Assembly: GCF_003202155.1 (NCBI RefSeq) | Contig: NZ_QFLI01000008.1 | Span: forward strand, 1-64,000 | Origin: Marinifilum breve | GTDB taxonomy: Bacteria > Bacteroidota > Bacteroidia > Bacteroidales > Marinifilaceae | Direction: 5' to 3' | DNA: 64,000 nt | Part shown: positions 36,121 through 45,242 of the stretch, one piece after another | Layout: each line of letters opens with the position of its first letter | How positions within the stretch are numbered: position 1 is the stretch's first letter | Position numbers and translations under genes: made by a program | Notes under the pieces: model-generated | The model's input: the letters and a program-made list of their open reading frames with translations, nothing else | Database searches by the model: none | What the model was told of the DNA's origin: nothing

Positions 36121-37407
36121 TTATCTTAAATTATTCCTTTTGTTCTCCTTTTGCTTAGGTATTTCAACTGGAATTTCATTAAAGATTTTCTCCTGTTGAT
36201 TGGTAACTCCACAGAAATCCAGAATCACTTTTTCATCAGAAAATGGAAGTTTTTTGAACTCATTGTGTGCCACCAAATAAACAATCATATCAGCCATATC
36301 GAAAGCAATTTCGTAATTACAAATCTGGAAGTTTGAATGCTCTTCAATATTAGGCTCAACAATAATGTAATCATCTTGTTGCGATTGCGTAATTTTATTG
36401 GCGATATACATGGCTGGCGATTCTCTTAAATCATCGATATTAGGTTTGAAAGCCAATCCCATTACTGCAATTTTTGGCTCATATCCACGATCTAACTGAA
36501 ACTGCAATCGTGCATTTTTAATTTTCTCCACACACCAAAATGCCTTGTAATTATTGATTTCGCGTGCTTTTCCAATGATTTGACTTTCCAACGGATATTC
36601 AGAAACGATAAAGTAAGGATCCACAGCAATGCAATGACCACCCACTCCACAACCTGGACTTAGTATATTCACCCTTGGATGCTTGTTGGCCAACTCAATC
36701 AACTCCCAAACATTAATTCCTGCCTTTTCGCAAATCACAGAAAGTTCGTTGGCAAATGCGATTTGTACATCGCGAGAAGAATTCTCAACCAACTTACACA
36801 TTTCTGCAGTTCGTGAATTGGTTTTATGAAGTTCACCTACAACAAAGTTTCGGAAAAACTCACATGCCATTTCAGTCGACATTTCATCAATCCCACCAAT
36901 TACTCTATCGTTGTGCTCCAACTCATAAATGATATTCCCAGGAAGTACACGTTCCGGACAATAAGCAATGAATATCCGATCTTCCAGATCAGGACGCTTG
37001 GCATAAATTAAATCTCGAACCTTCTCGGTGGTTCCTACTGGTGATGTGGATTCTATAATGAATAAATCGCCTTCTTTTAATACTGGAATTGCTGCTTTGG
37101 TGGCATCCAACACATATGAAATATCGGGTTCATGGTTTCCTTTAAAAGGGGTTGGAACCGCAATGGTATATACATCAGCTTCCTGAACTTCTGTGTGAGC
37201 GGAAAGCAAATTGTCTTCTACAACCTTGTGCACCAACTCATCCAAATCGGGTTCTACTATAATGATTTCACCCAAATTAACTGCCTCTACTACCTTTGGA
37301 TTTACATCTACTCCTTGCACACGAATCCCACTTCTAGCAATAAGTGAGGCCGTAGGAAGTCCGATATACCCCAATCCAATTGTGGTAACTACTTCAAACT
37401 TACTCAT
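36121..37407 (-). CDS. wecC: UDP-N-acetyl-D-mannosamine dehydrogenase
   Basis: 428 residues. The NAD-binding start VVTTIGLGYIGLPTASLIA, the conserved FIIESTSPVGTTEKV and YCPERVLPGN, and the catalytic cysteine in GCGVGGHCIAVDPYF are all present. The C-terminal domain has GLAFKPNIDDLRESPA. It oxidises UDP-ManNAc to UDP-ManNAcA with two NAD+. It is the first enzyme gene of the locus after the regulator, separated from it by a 197-bp gap. Confidence 0.95.
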   Translation of the reverse strand: MSKFEVVTTIGLGYIGLPTASLIARSGIRVQGVDVNPKVVEAVNLGEIIIVEPDLDELVHKVVEDNLLSAHTEVQEADVYTIAVPTPFKGNHEPDISYVLDATKAAIPVLKEGDLFIIESTSPVGTTEKVRDLIYAKRPDLEDRIFIAYCPERVLPGNIIYELEHNDRVIGGIDEMSTEMACEFFRNFVVGELHKTNSRTAEMCKLVENSSRDVQIAFANELSVICEKAGINVWELIELANKHPRVNILSPGCGVGGHCIAVDPYFIVSEYPLESQIIGKAREINNYKAFWCVEKIKNARLQFQLDRGYEPKIAVMGLAFKPNIDDLRESPAMYIANKITQSQQDDYIIVEPNIEEHSNFQICNYEIAFDMADMIVYLVAHNEFKKLPFSDEKVILDFCGVTNQQEKIFNEIPVEIPKQKENKRNNLR

Positions 37408-37604
37408 AAAAATTTCTGATTTCTGCGATACTGTAATCAGAAGCTGTTTAAATTTGTTTTTAGAGTTTTTTATCGATGAAAAAAGAAGAGTAACCAGGCA
37501 AATTTTATTTAAATAGTGGTTCTATTTAAATAGAATTTAACGAAGTTAGACTTCATTTATTCATATAAAAAAACTGAGGGATAACTTTAAACAGTTTCTT
37601 TGTA

Positions 37605-38129
37605 TCAAGCGACGGGTTGAACTTGTTTAATCATGTCTAACGAGATATCAGTATAAACACAAGTTCCCAAAGAATCGAATCGGATAACAATACGATTCTT
37701 GCCTTTTATTTGCATGATCTCGCCCTTGATCCCCTTGAAAGGACCACCCATTATCTCTACCAATTCTCCTTTTTCCAAATTCTCATGACTCAAATCTACC
37801 TTGCGATTTTCATCATCCAGAAAAATTCGAAGAGCCTGAATCTGGTGTTCAGGTATAGGTACAGCTTTGCCACCAAAAGTTACATATCTAACAGCGTAAG
37901 CAGAATTGATTACGTTGTAATACTCCCTTTCACTGACTTTCACAAACAAATAAGATCGAATCAATGGTTCTTCAACCCATTTGGTTCGATCGCTCCACTG
38001 ACGAAGCTCTTTTTTTAAAGGAAGGTAGCACTCAATATTCTTTGAGCACAATTCTTTGTACAGCCTCTTTTCTGCACGCGATTTGGTATAAATCGCGTGC
38101 CAAAAGTAAGGCCTTCTTAAGGCTTGCAT
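37605..38129 (-). CDS. UpxY-type NusG-like transcription antiterminator
   Basis: 174 residues. The N-terminal NGN domain is WHAIYTKSRAEKRLYKELCSKNIECYLPL, and the C-terminal KOW motif is GELVEIMGGPFKGIKGEIMQIKGKNRIVIRFDSLG. This is the UpxY class that, in Bacteroides, is encoded first in each capsule operon and lets RNA polymerase read through it. That placement is repeated here. No UpxZ-type inhibitor gene follows. The leader carries hairpins that may be its recognition site. Confidence 0.93.
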   Translation of the reverse strand: MQALRRPYFWHAIYTKSRAEKRLYKELCSKNIECYLPLKKELRQWSDRTKWVEEPLIRSYLFVKVSEREYYNVINSAYAVRYVTFGGKAVPIPEHQIQALRIFLDDENRKVDLSHENLEKGELVEIMGGPFKGIKGEIMQIKGKNRIVIRFDSLGTCVYTDISLDMIKQVQPVA

Positions 38130-38179
38130 GGTTGATTGAGTTTAAGGTTTATACTCGTGAATTAAAAGATCTTGCCTCC

Positions 38180-38224
38180 AAAATGATTCTGGTTGAAGGG
38201 TGGTTGAAGCCCTAAAATCATTTT
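38180..38224 (-). promoter_or_regulatory. hairpin in the leader of the capsule operon
   Basis: Perfect 9-pair outer stem (38180-38188 with 38216-38224) and an inner CCCT/AGGG stem (38197-38200 with 38210-38213). It ends about 50 nt before the UpxY start codon. No T run follows on the minus strand, so it is not a simple terminator; it could be a recognition element for the antiterminator. Confidence 0.5.
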
Positions 38225-38497
38225 ATCAGCGTATAGCGCTCTGGTTATATTATATGATGTCGCGGCACAGCTTCGCTTCCTCGGTCACAGAAAACAGTTA
38301 TGCCGATTCATTTTTTCTCATTAAAATTCGAAAAAGCTCAAAGCTTTTCCTGGGCGGATGATAGTTGGTTTGGGTAGTAATTTATTTCATTACATAAAGC
38401 TGGGTCGTTTCTTCATGTAAACCGTTAAAACACCAGACTTTTCTTTCTCGTTTTTTTTAAACGGTAAATAAAATTTCGTAAGATTTTCTGAGTTGAA

Positions 38498-38505
38498 CAA
38501 ATATA
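38498..38505 (-). promoter_or_regulatory. possible -7 box for the capsule operon
   Basis: CAAATATA on the plus strand reads TATATTTG on the minus strand, a match to TAnnTTTG. No well-spaced -33 element was found. The implied leader is about 360 nt. Apart from the hairpins listed here, 38130-38738 has no gene. Confidence 0.35.
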
Positions 38506-38515
38506 CCTACTCATT

Positions 38516-38534
38516 ACTTAGATTGAGTCTAAGT
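38516..38534. repeat. perfect inverted repeat upstream of the possible capsule promoter
   Basis: ACTTAGA TTGAG TCTAAGT, 7-bp arms with a 5-nt centre, about 11 bp upstream of the -7-like box on the minus strand. It could be an operator or a hairpin. Confidence 0.45.
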
Positions 38535-38730
38535 TATTTTGGCAAGAGTATCTTCTCGCATGATCAATCTACACTTTATCCTGACAATCAGTAGATAAGA
38601 AAAATTAAACACATCTTCCTGTTTTATTTTTTCTTAAACAACATATGTATTAACAATTCTTAAACCCACTATTTATCACGACTTTAGACCATTTATCTAT
38701 AATATATTTCAATTGAGGTTCAGGTGTTTT

Positions 38731-38770
38731 GAAAATAAAAACCTGTTAGAAATGGATATTCCAACAGGTT
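38731..38770 (-). terminator. intrinsic terminator after the malic enzyme gene
   Basis: Stem AACCTGTT/AACAGGTT (38740-38747 with 38763-38770) followed by TTTTATTTTC on the minus strand. It lies about 28 bp after the maeB stop and isolates the capsule operon. Confidence 0.8.
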
Positions 38771-38797
38771 TAAATAATATTAATAAAATAATTCAGC

Positions 38798-41056
38798 TTA
38801 TTGTGCATCTACCACAGCAATGGTTACCATATTAACAATCTCGCGAACCGAACTTTCCAGTGGTACAATGTGAATGGATTTGTTCATCCCCAAAAGAATT
38901 GGACCAATAGCTTCAGCTCCTCCAATTTCCTGCATCATTTTGTAGGCAATATTACCACTACTCAAATTCGGGAAGATAATGGTATTCACCCTGCGCCAAC
39001 CCAATTTCGAGAAAGGAAACATTTTAGTTCTTAGCTCAGCATTTAAAGCAAAATTCATTTGAATGTCACCATCCACAATTAAGTCTGGATGTTCTTGATG
39101 TAGCACCTCAACTGCTTTTTGCACTCTAACCGGACTACCATCTCTAATGGAACCAAAATTGGAATAAGAAACCATAGCAATTACTGGCTCAATATTAAAC
39201 TTGCGCACTGCCTCTGCCGTTAGTAAGGTGGTATCCACCAAAGTTTGAGCATCGGGACGAGGATTTACCGTTGTATCAGAGAAGAAGATAGGTCCCTGCC
39301 TGGTCATCAACAAATACATACCCGCAATGTGATTAATATCGGATTTGATTCCCACGGTTTGAATTGCAGGTCTTATGGTATCGGCATATTTCGATGTTGA
39401 TCCACTAATAAAAGCATCAGCTTCACCAGTTTCTACCATCATGGCACCAAAATAATTTCGGTTGGTCATTTTATCAACTGCCTCATTGTAGGTAAGTCCT
39501 TTTCGGTTGCGCTTTCGGAACAATATTTTCGCATACTCCTCTCGTCTTGCTCTCTCTTCTGCCCCTCTCCAATTGATGATTGGTACACCATCCAGATCCA
39601 AATCGTTCTCTTGAATTACTTTATGGATGTGTTCTGGATTACCCAACAATATTGGCACAGCAATTCCCTCATGAAGAACGGTTTGTGCAGCTTTTAAAAC
39701 TTTGAAATTAGCTCCTTCAGCAAATACAACACGTTTCGGATTTCGCTTGGCTTTATCTGTTAAAGCTCGCAGCAACTTGTTGTCTCTGCCCAACCTTTGT
39801 TCCAACTGAGTTTTGTACTCCTCCCAATTGTGAATTGGCGCTTTTGCAATGCCCGAATCCATAGCAGCCTTAGCTATAGCAGGAGCAACCACAGTCAGCA
39901 ATCGTGGATCAAGGGGTTTCGGTATAATGTAATCCTTTCCATAGCTAAGATTCATTTCGTGATAAGCCGTATTTACAATATCAGGAACATCCTCTTTGGC
40001 CAGTTTTGCCAATGCCTTTACAGCAGCAATCTTCATTTCCTCGTTAATGCCCGTAGCTTTAACATCCAATGCACCACGGAAAATGAATGGGAATCCCAAC
40101 ACATTGTTTACCTGATTCGGGTGATCGGATCGACCGGTTGCCATTACAATATCCTTGCGTGTTTTCATTGCCAGCTCGTAAGCAATTTCAGGATTGGGAT
40201 TGGCCAGTGCAAAAACAATAGGTCTATCGGCCATGCTTTTCACCATACTTGGCTTAAGCACATTGGCAACCGATAAGCCCAAAAACATATCGGCACCATC
40301 CATGGCATCTTCCAAAGTCTTCACATTAACCGATGTAACAAACTCCTTTTTGATATCACTTAAATCAGTACGCGATTTGTGAATTACTCCTTTGCTATCG
40401 AGCATGATGATGTTCTTTTTCTTCACCCCCAATGCAATGTAAAGGCGAGTACAGGCAACTGCCGATGCACCTGCTCCATTCACTACAATTTTTATATCGC
40501 TTAGCTTTTTCTTTTGTAGTTCAACCGCATTCAACAATCCGGCTGCCGATATGATAGCCGTACCATGCTGATCGTCGTGCATGATCGGAATGTCCAATTC
40601 CTTTTTCAACCTGTCCTCAATGGCAAAACATTCTGGTGCCTTAATGTCTTCCAGGTTAATTCCTCCAAAAGTTGGAGCAATCCCTTTTACAATTTTCACG
40701 AACTCATCCACATCCTTGCTGTCCACCTCAATATCGAATACATCAATATCTGCAAATATTTTAAACAGCAAGCCCTTCCCTTCCATCACAGGTTTACCGG
40801 CTTCTGCACCGATATCGCCCAAGCCCAAAACAGCGGTACCATTAGAAATTACCGCTACCAGATTACCTTTGGCGGTGTACTTGTAAACATCTTTTGGATT
40901 TGCCTCTATCTCCAAACAAGGCTCTGCCACCCCTGGAGAGTAAGCAAGCGATAAATCCAATTGTGTTGAATGTGGTTTGGTTGGGATCACCTCGATTTTC
41001 CCGGGACGTTTGCCTTCGTGATACCGAAGTGCATCCTCTTTGGTAAATTTTGCCAT
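38798..41056 (-). CDS. maeB: NADP-dependent malic enzyme with phosphotransacetylase-like domain
   Basis: 752 residues from the ATG at 41056 (MAKFTKEDALRYHEGKRPGK). A longer frame upstream adds 31 unlikely residues. The N-terminal malic domain has YSPGVAEPC and GKGLLFKIFADIDVFDIEVD. The NAD(P)-binding domain has VVNGAGASAVACTRL. The C-terminal 330 residues form a phosphate acetyl/butyryl-transferase-like domain (RVVFAEGANFKVLKAAQ, DAFISGSTSKYADTIRPAIQ) that in MaeB proteins is regulatory and inactive as PTA. It converts malate to pyruvate and CO2 with NADP+. It stands as a single gene. Confidence 0.95.
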   Translation of the reverse strand: MAKFTKEDALRYHEGKRPGKIEVIPTKPHSTQLDLSLAYSPGVAEPCLEIEANPKDVYKYTAKGNLVAVISNGTAVLGLGDIGAEAGKPVMEGKGLLFKIFADIDVFDIEVDSKDVDEFVKIVKGIAPTFGGINLEDIKAPECFAIEDRLKKELDIPIMHDDQHGTAIISAAGLLNAVELQKKKLSDIKIVVNGAGASAVACTRLYIALGVKKKNIIMLDSKGVIHKSRTDLSDIKKEFVTSVNVKTLEDAMDGADMFLGLSVANVLKPSMVKSMADRPIVFALANPNPEIAYELAMKTRKDIVMATGRSDHPNQVNNVLGFPFIFRGALDVKATGINEEMKIAAVKALAKLAKEDVPDIVNTAYHEMNLSYGKDYIIPKPLDPRLLTVVAPAIAKAAMDSGIAKAPIHNWEEYKTQLEQRLGRDNKLLRALTDKAKRNPKRVVFAEGANFKVLKAAQTVLHEGIAVPILLGNPEHIHKVIQENDLDLDGVPIINWRGAEERARREEYAKILFRKRNRKGLTYNEAVDKMTNRNYFGAMMVETGEADAFISGSTSKYADTIRPAIQTVGIKSDINHIAGMYLLMTRQGPIFFSDTTVNPRPDAQTLVDTTLLTAEAVRKFNIEPVIAMVSYSNFGSIRDGSPVRVQKAVEVLHQEHPDLIVDGDIQMNFALNAELRTKMFPFSKLGWRRVNTIIFPNLSSGNIAYKMMQEIGGAEAIGPILLGMNKSIHIVPLESSVREIVNMVTIAVVDAQ

Positions 41057-41285
41057 GATTAGTGTTAGTTTGAGCGCAATTGTTTTTGATTTTGTAGGCT
41101 TGCAGAACGCAAGTTGAAGAGGACTAATAGACGAAGCTATGAGGTGCACTCGTAAAACGACTCAACTTCACGGTCCTTTCTTGGGTGGGTTTTACTCAAT
41201 TAAAATTCCGACATTCTGTTCTTAATGGAAAGATGTAAATTCATGTTGTTCAACATGGTTTGGATTCTTATTACATTCCAATTAA

Positions 41286-41624
41286 TCACCTCACCCTTAC
41301 CCTCTCCTTGGAGGAGAGGGAACTGGAGCTGCCAAGATTTTGCAGTATACTCCCCTTAGATATCGCCACAAAGTGGCAGATTATTTCAGCCTCAAGGAAA
41401 GGCCTTGGGTAGTTACGTTAAGGAAAATGCGTCCTGAAAGGACAGTTTAAAATTAAGTTGTCCTTTCAGGACGTATTCAAAAATAGCTTAACACCCAGAG
41501 GCGTTGCCTCTGGCTAAATTAAACTAGACTTTCAGTCTGATTTACAAGAACCTATTAATATTTTGGAATATTTACTACCATTTAATAACACTCCCCTTAT
41601 TGTCTGGAACTTGGGGATGAGGTG
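41286..41624. repeat. interrupted copy of the 101-bp multi-hairpin element
   Basis: The left half (ACCTCACCC, the CCCTCTCC/GGAGAGGG hairpin, then the GAGCTGCCAAGATTTTGCAG core) matches the five copies near 48 kb. The right half ends in GGGGATGAGGT. Between them lies an unrelated hairpin-rich segment. The remaining parts of 41057-41285 hold nothing I recognise. Confidence 0.8.
41359..41589. mobile_element. hairpin-rich 231-bp insert flanked by a 10-bp direct repeat
   Basis: ACTCCCCTTA occurs at 41349-41358 and again at 41590-41599. Inside are five perfect hairpins, each with a 3-nt loop: 41365-41377, 41431-41443, 41460-41472, 41495-41513 (8-bp stem) and 41526-41538. There is also a weaker one at 41393-41407. 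It carries no gene. It resembles a non-autonomous palindromic element; the duplication suggests insertion into the older repeat. Confidence 0.5.
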
Positions 41625-41633
41625 AGTGCAAAC

Positions 41634-41668
41634 ACAAAAAAACGCCAAAGCATGAAATCTTTGGCGGT
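41634..41668 (-). terminator. intrinsic terminator after the S41 peptidase gene
   Basis: Stem CGCCAAAG/CTTTGGCG (41643-41650 with 41659-41666), 8-nt loop, then a TTTTTTTG run on the minus strand. Confidence 0.8.
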
Positions 41669-41682
41669 TTCTTAGAGTAAAC

Positions 41683-41711
41683 ATGCCTGGCATCTTTGAG
41701 ATGCTTGGCAT
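41683..41711. repeat. hairpin after the S41 peptidase gene
   Basis: GCATCT TTG AGATGC (41690-41704) extended by ATGCC/GGCAT (41683-41687 with 41707-41711). It has a 3-nt loop like the hairpins of the nearby insert and no T run. Confidence 0.5.
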
Positions 41712-41719
41712 GCCCTACA

Positions 41720-43078
41720 CTAAAGGATATCTTTATACTTAAAATCTCGAATCAATACATCAGGTTCAACGCCCTGGTTCAGCTTTGTACCTCCATATTG
41801 TATAAATTCCTTTGGCGAAACATAGAAAGTGATTTTAGTATTGGGCAGTTTGTACATCAGAAAATCACCATAGTAGCGTATATTTTCACCAGTTGCTTTA
41901 TTGCCTACAATGGTTCCTAAATTATTCTCTTTTACCACACCTGCAAAGGTAGCAGCAGCACTATTCGATCGTTCATTAATAAGAACGTATACCTCCCCTT
42001 TAAAGGCCAATTCCTTATAATTGGGTTTGTATGTATAAGCAGTGCTATCCATACAAAACAAAGTATCGTTGGGCAGTTTTTCGATGCGAGCATATAATTC
42101 AGGTCTCTTTTGACTATAGTTTTCCTTCAGTTCCTCACTCACCCTAATTCCGATGCTTTTGTATTGAGAGTAAGATTTATCCGTTAAATAATTCAGCAAA
42201 CTATCTACTGCACGACTTCTTCCCCCCGGATTATTTCTAACATCAATAATCAACTGCTTGCTGCCTTTGCTTTTGATCTCTTGGAAAGCATCTTTCAAAA
42301 ATTGATTGTATTGCCTATCTCCATAAAAAGAGGCAATGCTCATCTTTGCGATTTGTTGATCATCAGAAAAAACCAAACGATACTTATCTAGATTCTGCTG
42401 AGAGCCGTATTTTTTCCTCAACTCAAAGTATTTGGCATTGCAAACTCCATTTATGGCAAGCGGTGCATCCTCATCCATGAGCTTTAAGCGATAAACTTTG
42501 GTTTCGCCATACAAAGCCCAAAACGACATGGCAAACATCTTCTCCACAGATCCATCTCCACATTCCCGATTTTTCACTCCCACCGTATTTCTCATGTCCT
42601 GCAGAATCTGATCCGAAGTAATGTTGTTAATGGCCAATATTTGCTTGCCTGCAATATCAAGCGAGCGATCTTCACCAATATATTCGTTTACATACAATTG
42701 ATGATCCTTAACAGTTATGGAAAAAGGCATGCTTACACCTCCTCCATCAATCATGTACTTTTTTCTTTCGCTGTATGGGAATGAGATGCCAGTATGAGTA
42801 TCCTCCAATTCGCCAACCAGCTTTGCTATTTCTATATAAAATTGATTTATGGAAAGGCTATCGGGCAATTGTTTTTCTGCAATATTTCCATGCATACTCC
42901 ACTCAAATGCAAATACTTCATTTAAAATCAAGGGATGCATGTTCTCCACCTTGTTTTGGAAAAACCATAAATCTTCAATCAATTCCGCTTTTTCAAAGTA
43001 AGTGGGTTTGTAGTCTTGAGCTGTTGCGCATGGCAATAGCAGTATGGATATAAGAACTATTAAAACTATTGATTTCAT
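41720..43078 (-). CDS. S41 family (C-terminal processing-like) peptidase
   Basis: 452 residues with a signal peptide (MKSIVLIVLISILLLPCATAQ). The S41 core has LIIDVRNNPGGRSRAVDSLL, then VYVLINERSNSAAATFAGVV, with the catalytic serine probably in the SNSAA segment, and GNKATGENIRYYGDFLMYKLPNT. No clear PDZ domain is seen; the N-terminal 230 residues form the usual helical and beta region of Bacteroidota members. It is exported, and the substrate is unknown. It follows a lipoprotein gene 54 bp upstream, so the two may be co-transcribed. Confidence 0.88.
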   Translation of the reverse strand: MKSIVLIVLISILLLPCATAQDYKPTYFEKAELIEDLWFFQNKVENMHPLILNEVFAFEWSMHGNIAEKQLPDSLSINQFYIEIAKLVGELEDTHTGISFPYSERKKYMIDGGGVSMPFSITVKDHQLYVNEYIGEDRSLDIAGKQILAINNITSDQILQDMRNTVGVKNRECGDGSVEKMFAMSFWALYGETKVYRLKLMDEDAPLAINGVCNAKYFELRKKYGSQQNLDKYRLVFSDDQQIAKMSIASFYGDRQYNQFLKDAFQEIKSKGSKQLIIDVRNNPGGRSRAVDSLLNYLTDKSYSQYKSIGIRVSEELKENYSQKRPELYARIEKLPNDTLFCMDSTAYTYKPNYKELAFKGEVYVLINERSNSAAATFAGVVKENNLGTIVGNKATGENIRYYGDFLMYKLPNTKITFYVSPKEFIQYGGTKLNQGVEPDVLIRDFKYKDIL

Positions 43079-43132
43079 GAATATATTTGATATATACGAT
43101 TATCTAAAAAGTACTTCAATAATTAAAAGTGA

Positions 43133-43828
43133 CTACCTAAGATCTTTCTCGGCTTCCAAAGTTGCTTTCCTAACTTCCTCAATAAACTCGTTTATTCTTA
43201 AAGAATCAACTAAATCACCAGAAATGACTCTTAATGAATCTGAAAATTCTTTAATATCATATTTCCATGCCCCATTAATTGCAAACTCAAATGCTAAATG
43301 ATCAATACAATGTCCTCCACATTTCTCAATACTAAAAGAAGGGTTATTCAGAATAAACTCTTTTGCATACATTCCCATAATCTCTCCCAATGCCCCATCT
43401 GATTGTGAACACAAATATTCAAAACACGTATAGTACAAAGGCGCTAATTCATCACTCTTTTTTGTTAATGACTCCAATAAGTTAAATGTTATCTCATCAT
43501 CAGATGGGTAAATTCTTCCCTCACAAAAATCAACTACTATAGAATCAACTTTTTTGTTGTTCAGATATAAAGAAATAGGTTGTTCGTATATGGTGCAATC
43601 ATTAAAGCGAGCTTTAATTTTAGCCATTTTTTGCTCTTTTTTCAATGCATAAATACTATCAGCATTATTCAAAGGTTGTTCCACTACTACCTCTTGAATT
43701 TCCGTTTCCGGCTTTGGAACAACAATTACAGATTCCAAATCCTTTTTATGATTTGGGACTTTTTCTTGCTGATTATTTGATTTACAAGAAACAAGCAAGC
43801 AGAATAAAATGATAGGGATAAATTTCAT
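43133..43828 (-). CDS. hypothetical lipoprotein
   Basis: 231 residues from the ATG at 43828. The signal MKFIPIILFCLLVSC ends in a lipobox cysteine. The mature part is acidic and mostly helical, with a heptad-like lysine/glutamate stretch near 60-75. A segment around 120-170 (LLESLTKKSDELAPLYYTCFEYLCSQSDG, CGGHCIDHLAFEFAINGAW) holds several cysteines and histidines. I do not recognise the family. It is probably co-transcribed with the S41 peptidase gene downstream. Confidence 0.7.
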   Translation of the reverse strand: MKFIPIILFCLLVSCKSNNQQEKVPNHKKDLESVIVVPKPETEIQEVVVEQPLNNADSIYALKKEQKMAKIKARFNDCTIYEQPISLYLNNKKVDSIVVDFCEGRIYPSDDEITFNLLESLTKKSDELAPLYYTCFEYLCSQSDGALGEIMGMYAKEFILNNPSFSIEKCGGHCIDHLAFEFAINGAWKYDIKEFSDSLRVISGDLVDSLRINEFIEEVRKATLEAEKDLR

Positions 43829-44145
43829 ATGTATTTTTTTAAGCGTCATAATTTAAGCACACTTATTACTAGCAATATACTGCACTCTAAATTAACCATA
43901 TAAACAAACACACCCAACACCAATCATTAATCCATCCTCATTCCAAATAAGCCCTTACTGAAAGCACCCCACCAATTCGCACTTTACAGATAAACCCATA
44001 AAATACAAACACTAAAAAATACTTTTATCAGGATTTAAAAATTCTTTATCAGTTTTAAAGATTCATTTACGCCACTTCAACACATATCAACTCCAATCAT
44101 GAACTTTACCATATCAATAACATTTTTTTCAAAGAAATTTAAATT

Positions 44146-44175
44146 CTCTCTACGCCTTTAAATTCGTAGGGAGAG
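44146..44175. repeat. hairpin in the divergent intergenic region
   Basis: CTCTCTACG (44146-44154) pairs with CGTAGGGAG (44165-44173) with one G-U pair. The remaining 43829-44359 is A+T-rich. It must hold the promoters of the two divergent genes, but no clear TAnnTTTG box was found. Confidence 0.4.
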
Positions 44176-44359
44176 GTGAAATTTAACATGCAGTATAAAC
44201 TTAATTTTTAAAACAATACCAGCATATTATTTTTAATTTTCGATATTGTTTCATAAATTCATTATTGATTTGTCAACCATGAAAGCAATAGAATCAGAGC
44301 AGAAGTTATTGTAGAAGGATTAGTGCGGTGGAAATAATTAATCTTTAAACATTACTAAA

Positions 44360-45124
44360 ATGTCTGAACAACAAAACTATGACGACAGCTTGGTAGAAAT
44401 TAAAGCTGTGAAAAACGAAAATGTAAAACATTGCAGCATGCCTGTTGGAATGTACATTCAAGAGATTAAAGCAATGATTCATGTGGCAAAAGAAGACTTG
44501 CCTTTGTTGACCCCTGTTGGATATACAGCAGAAAACCTTACCAAACTTGAAGTTTTAACGGGAGCACTTTCTATTGCTCAGGCCATTTGGGATACCCAAT
44601 TAACGGCTCAGAAAGATGCTCAGAAAAAATGGCAAAAGGATGCACCTGCCATGTTTGAGCTAATTCGTGATTTATATGAAAACATGCGCTTTGCTTACCG
44701 CAAGAACGATGAATTACAAGAAATTCTTGATGAAATAAACGAAGGTGACTCCAATGCAGATGCTGTAATGGATCTGTTAAGGCTAGGGACACTGGGAAAT
44801 AATAATCAAGAACCATTAACAGGAATTGGTTTCGATATCGCAAAATGTAATACCGCAATTAGCGAATCGGAACGCATGGGAACTCTCTTGGCCGAAGTAA
44901 ACGGTTCGTTGTATGTTGACGATGACAGAAAGGTAATCCGCGACAAAGCATACTCTTTGGTGAAGCAATATGCAGATGATTTGAAGGAATACGGACAATT
45001 TGTATTTAGAGACGAAGAGGAACATGCAATGCTTTATTCTAGTAAGTACCTGAGAAACAAGAAAGCTGAATACCGTCGTAAGAAAAAAGAAGAAGAAAAT
45101 ACACAAGAAGAAACAGTAAGTTAA
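44360..45124 (+). CDS. hypothetical helical protein
   Basis: 254 residues, ATG at 44360 about 20 bp after a purine-rich stretch. No signal peptide or membrane segment. The composition is helical and charged, with an acidic middle and a basic-acidic C-terminal coil (YRRKKKEEENTQEE). Segments such as LPLLTPVGYTAENLTKLEVLTGAL and RDLYENMRFAYRKNDELQEIL suggest a helical bundle. I do not recognise the family. It is monocistronic, with a very strong terminator, which suggests a well-expressed gene. Confidence 0.75.
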   Translation: MSEQQNYDDSLVEIKAVKNENVKHCSMPVGMYIQEIKAMIHVAKEDLPLLTPVGYTAENLTKLEVLTGALSIAQAIWDTQLTAQKDAQKKWQKDAPAMFELIRDLYENMRFAYRKNDELQEILDEINEGDSNADAVMDLLRLGTLGNNNQEPLTGIGFDIAKCNTAISESERMGTLLAEVNGSLYVDDDRKVIRDKAYSLVKQYADDLKEYGQFVFRDEEEHAMLYSSKYLRNKKAEYRRKKKEEENTQEETVS

Positions 45125-45158
45125 TGTTCATAAATACGGGTTTTAAGTTTTACACTTA

Positions 45159-45187
45159 AGAGGGAATCTTCGGATTCCCTCTTTTTT
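45159..45187 (+). terminator. strong intrinsic terminator with TTCG tetraloop
   Basis: Perfect 10-pair stem (45159-45168 with 45173-45182) closed by TTCG and followed by TTTTT, 35 bp after the hypothetical gene's stop. Confidence 0.92.
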
Positions 45188-45242
45188 ATGGCGGCAAGAC
45201 AGGAAATAAGATGAAAAAGACAAAAGTAGGTGTCAGTCTTCG

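Noticed and set aside
39797-40276. 159-codon frame antisense to maeB
   Set aside because: A shadow of the malic enzyme coding frame, with no promoter or family match.
41031-41149. Longer maeB start adding 31 residues
   Set aside because: The extension is unlike malic enzymes, while MAKFTKEDALRYHEG is a natural family start.
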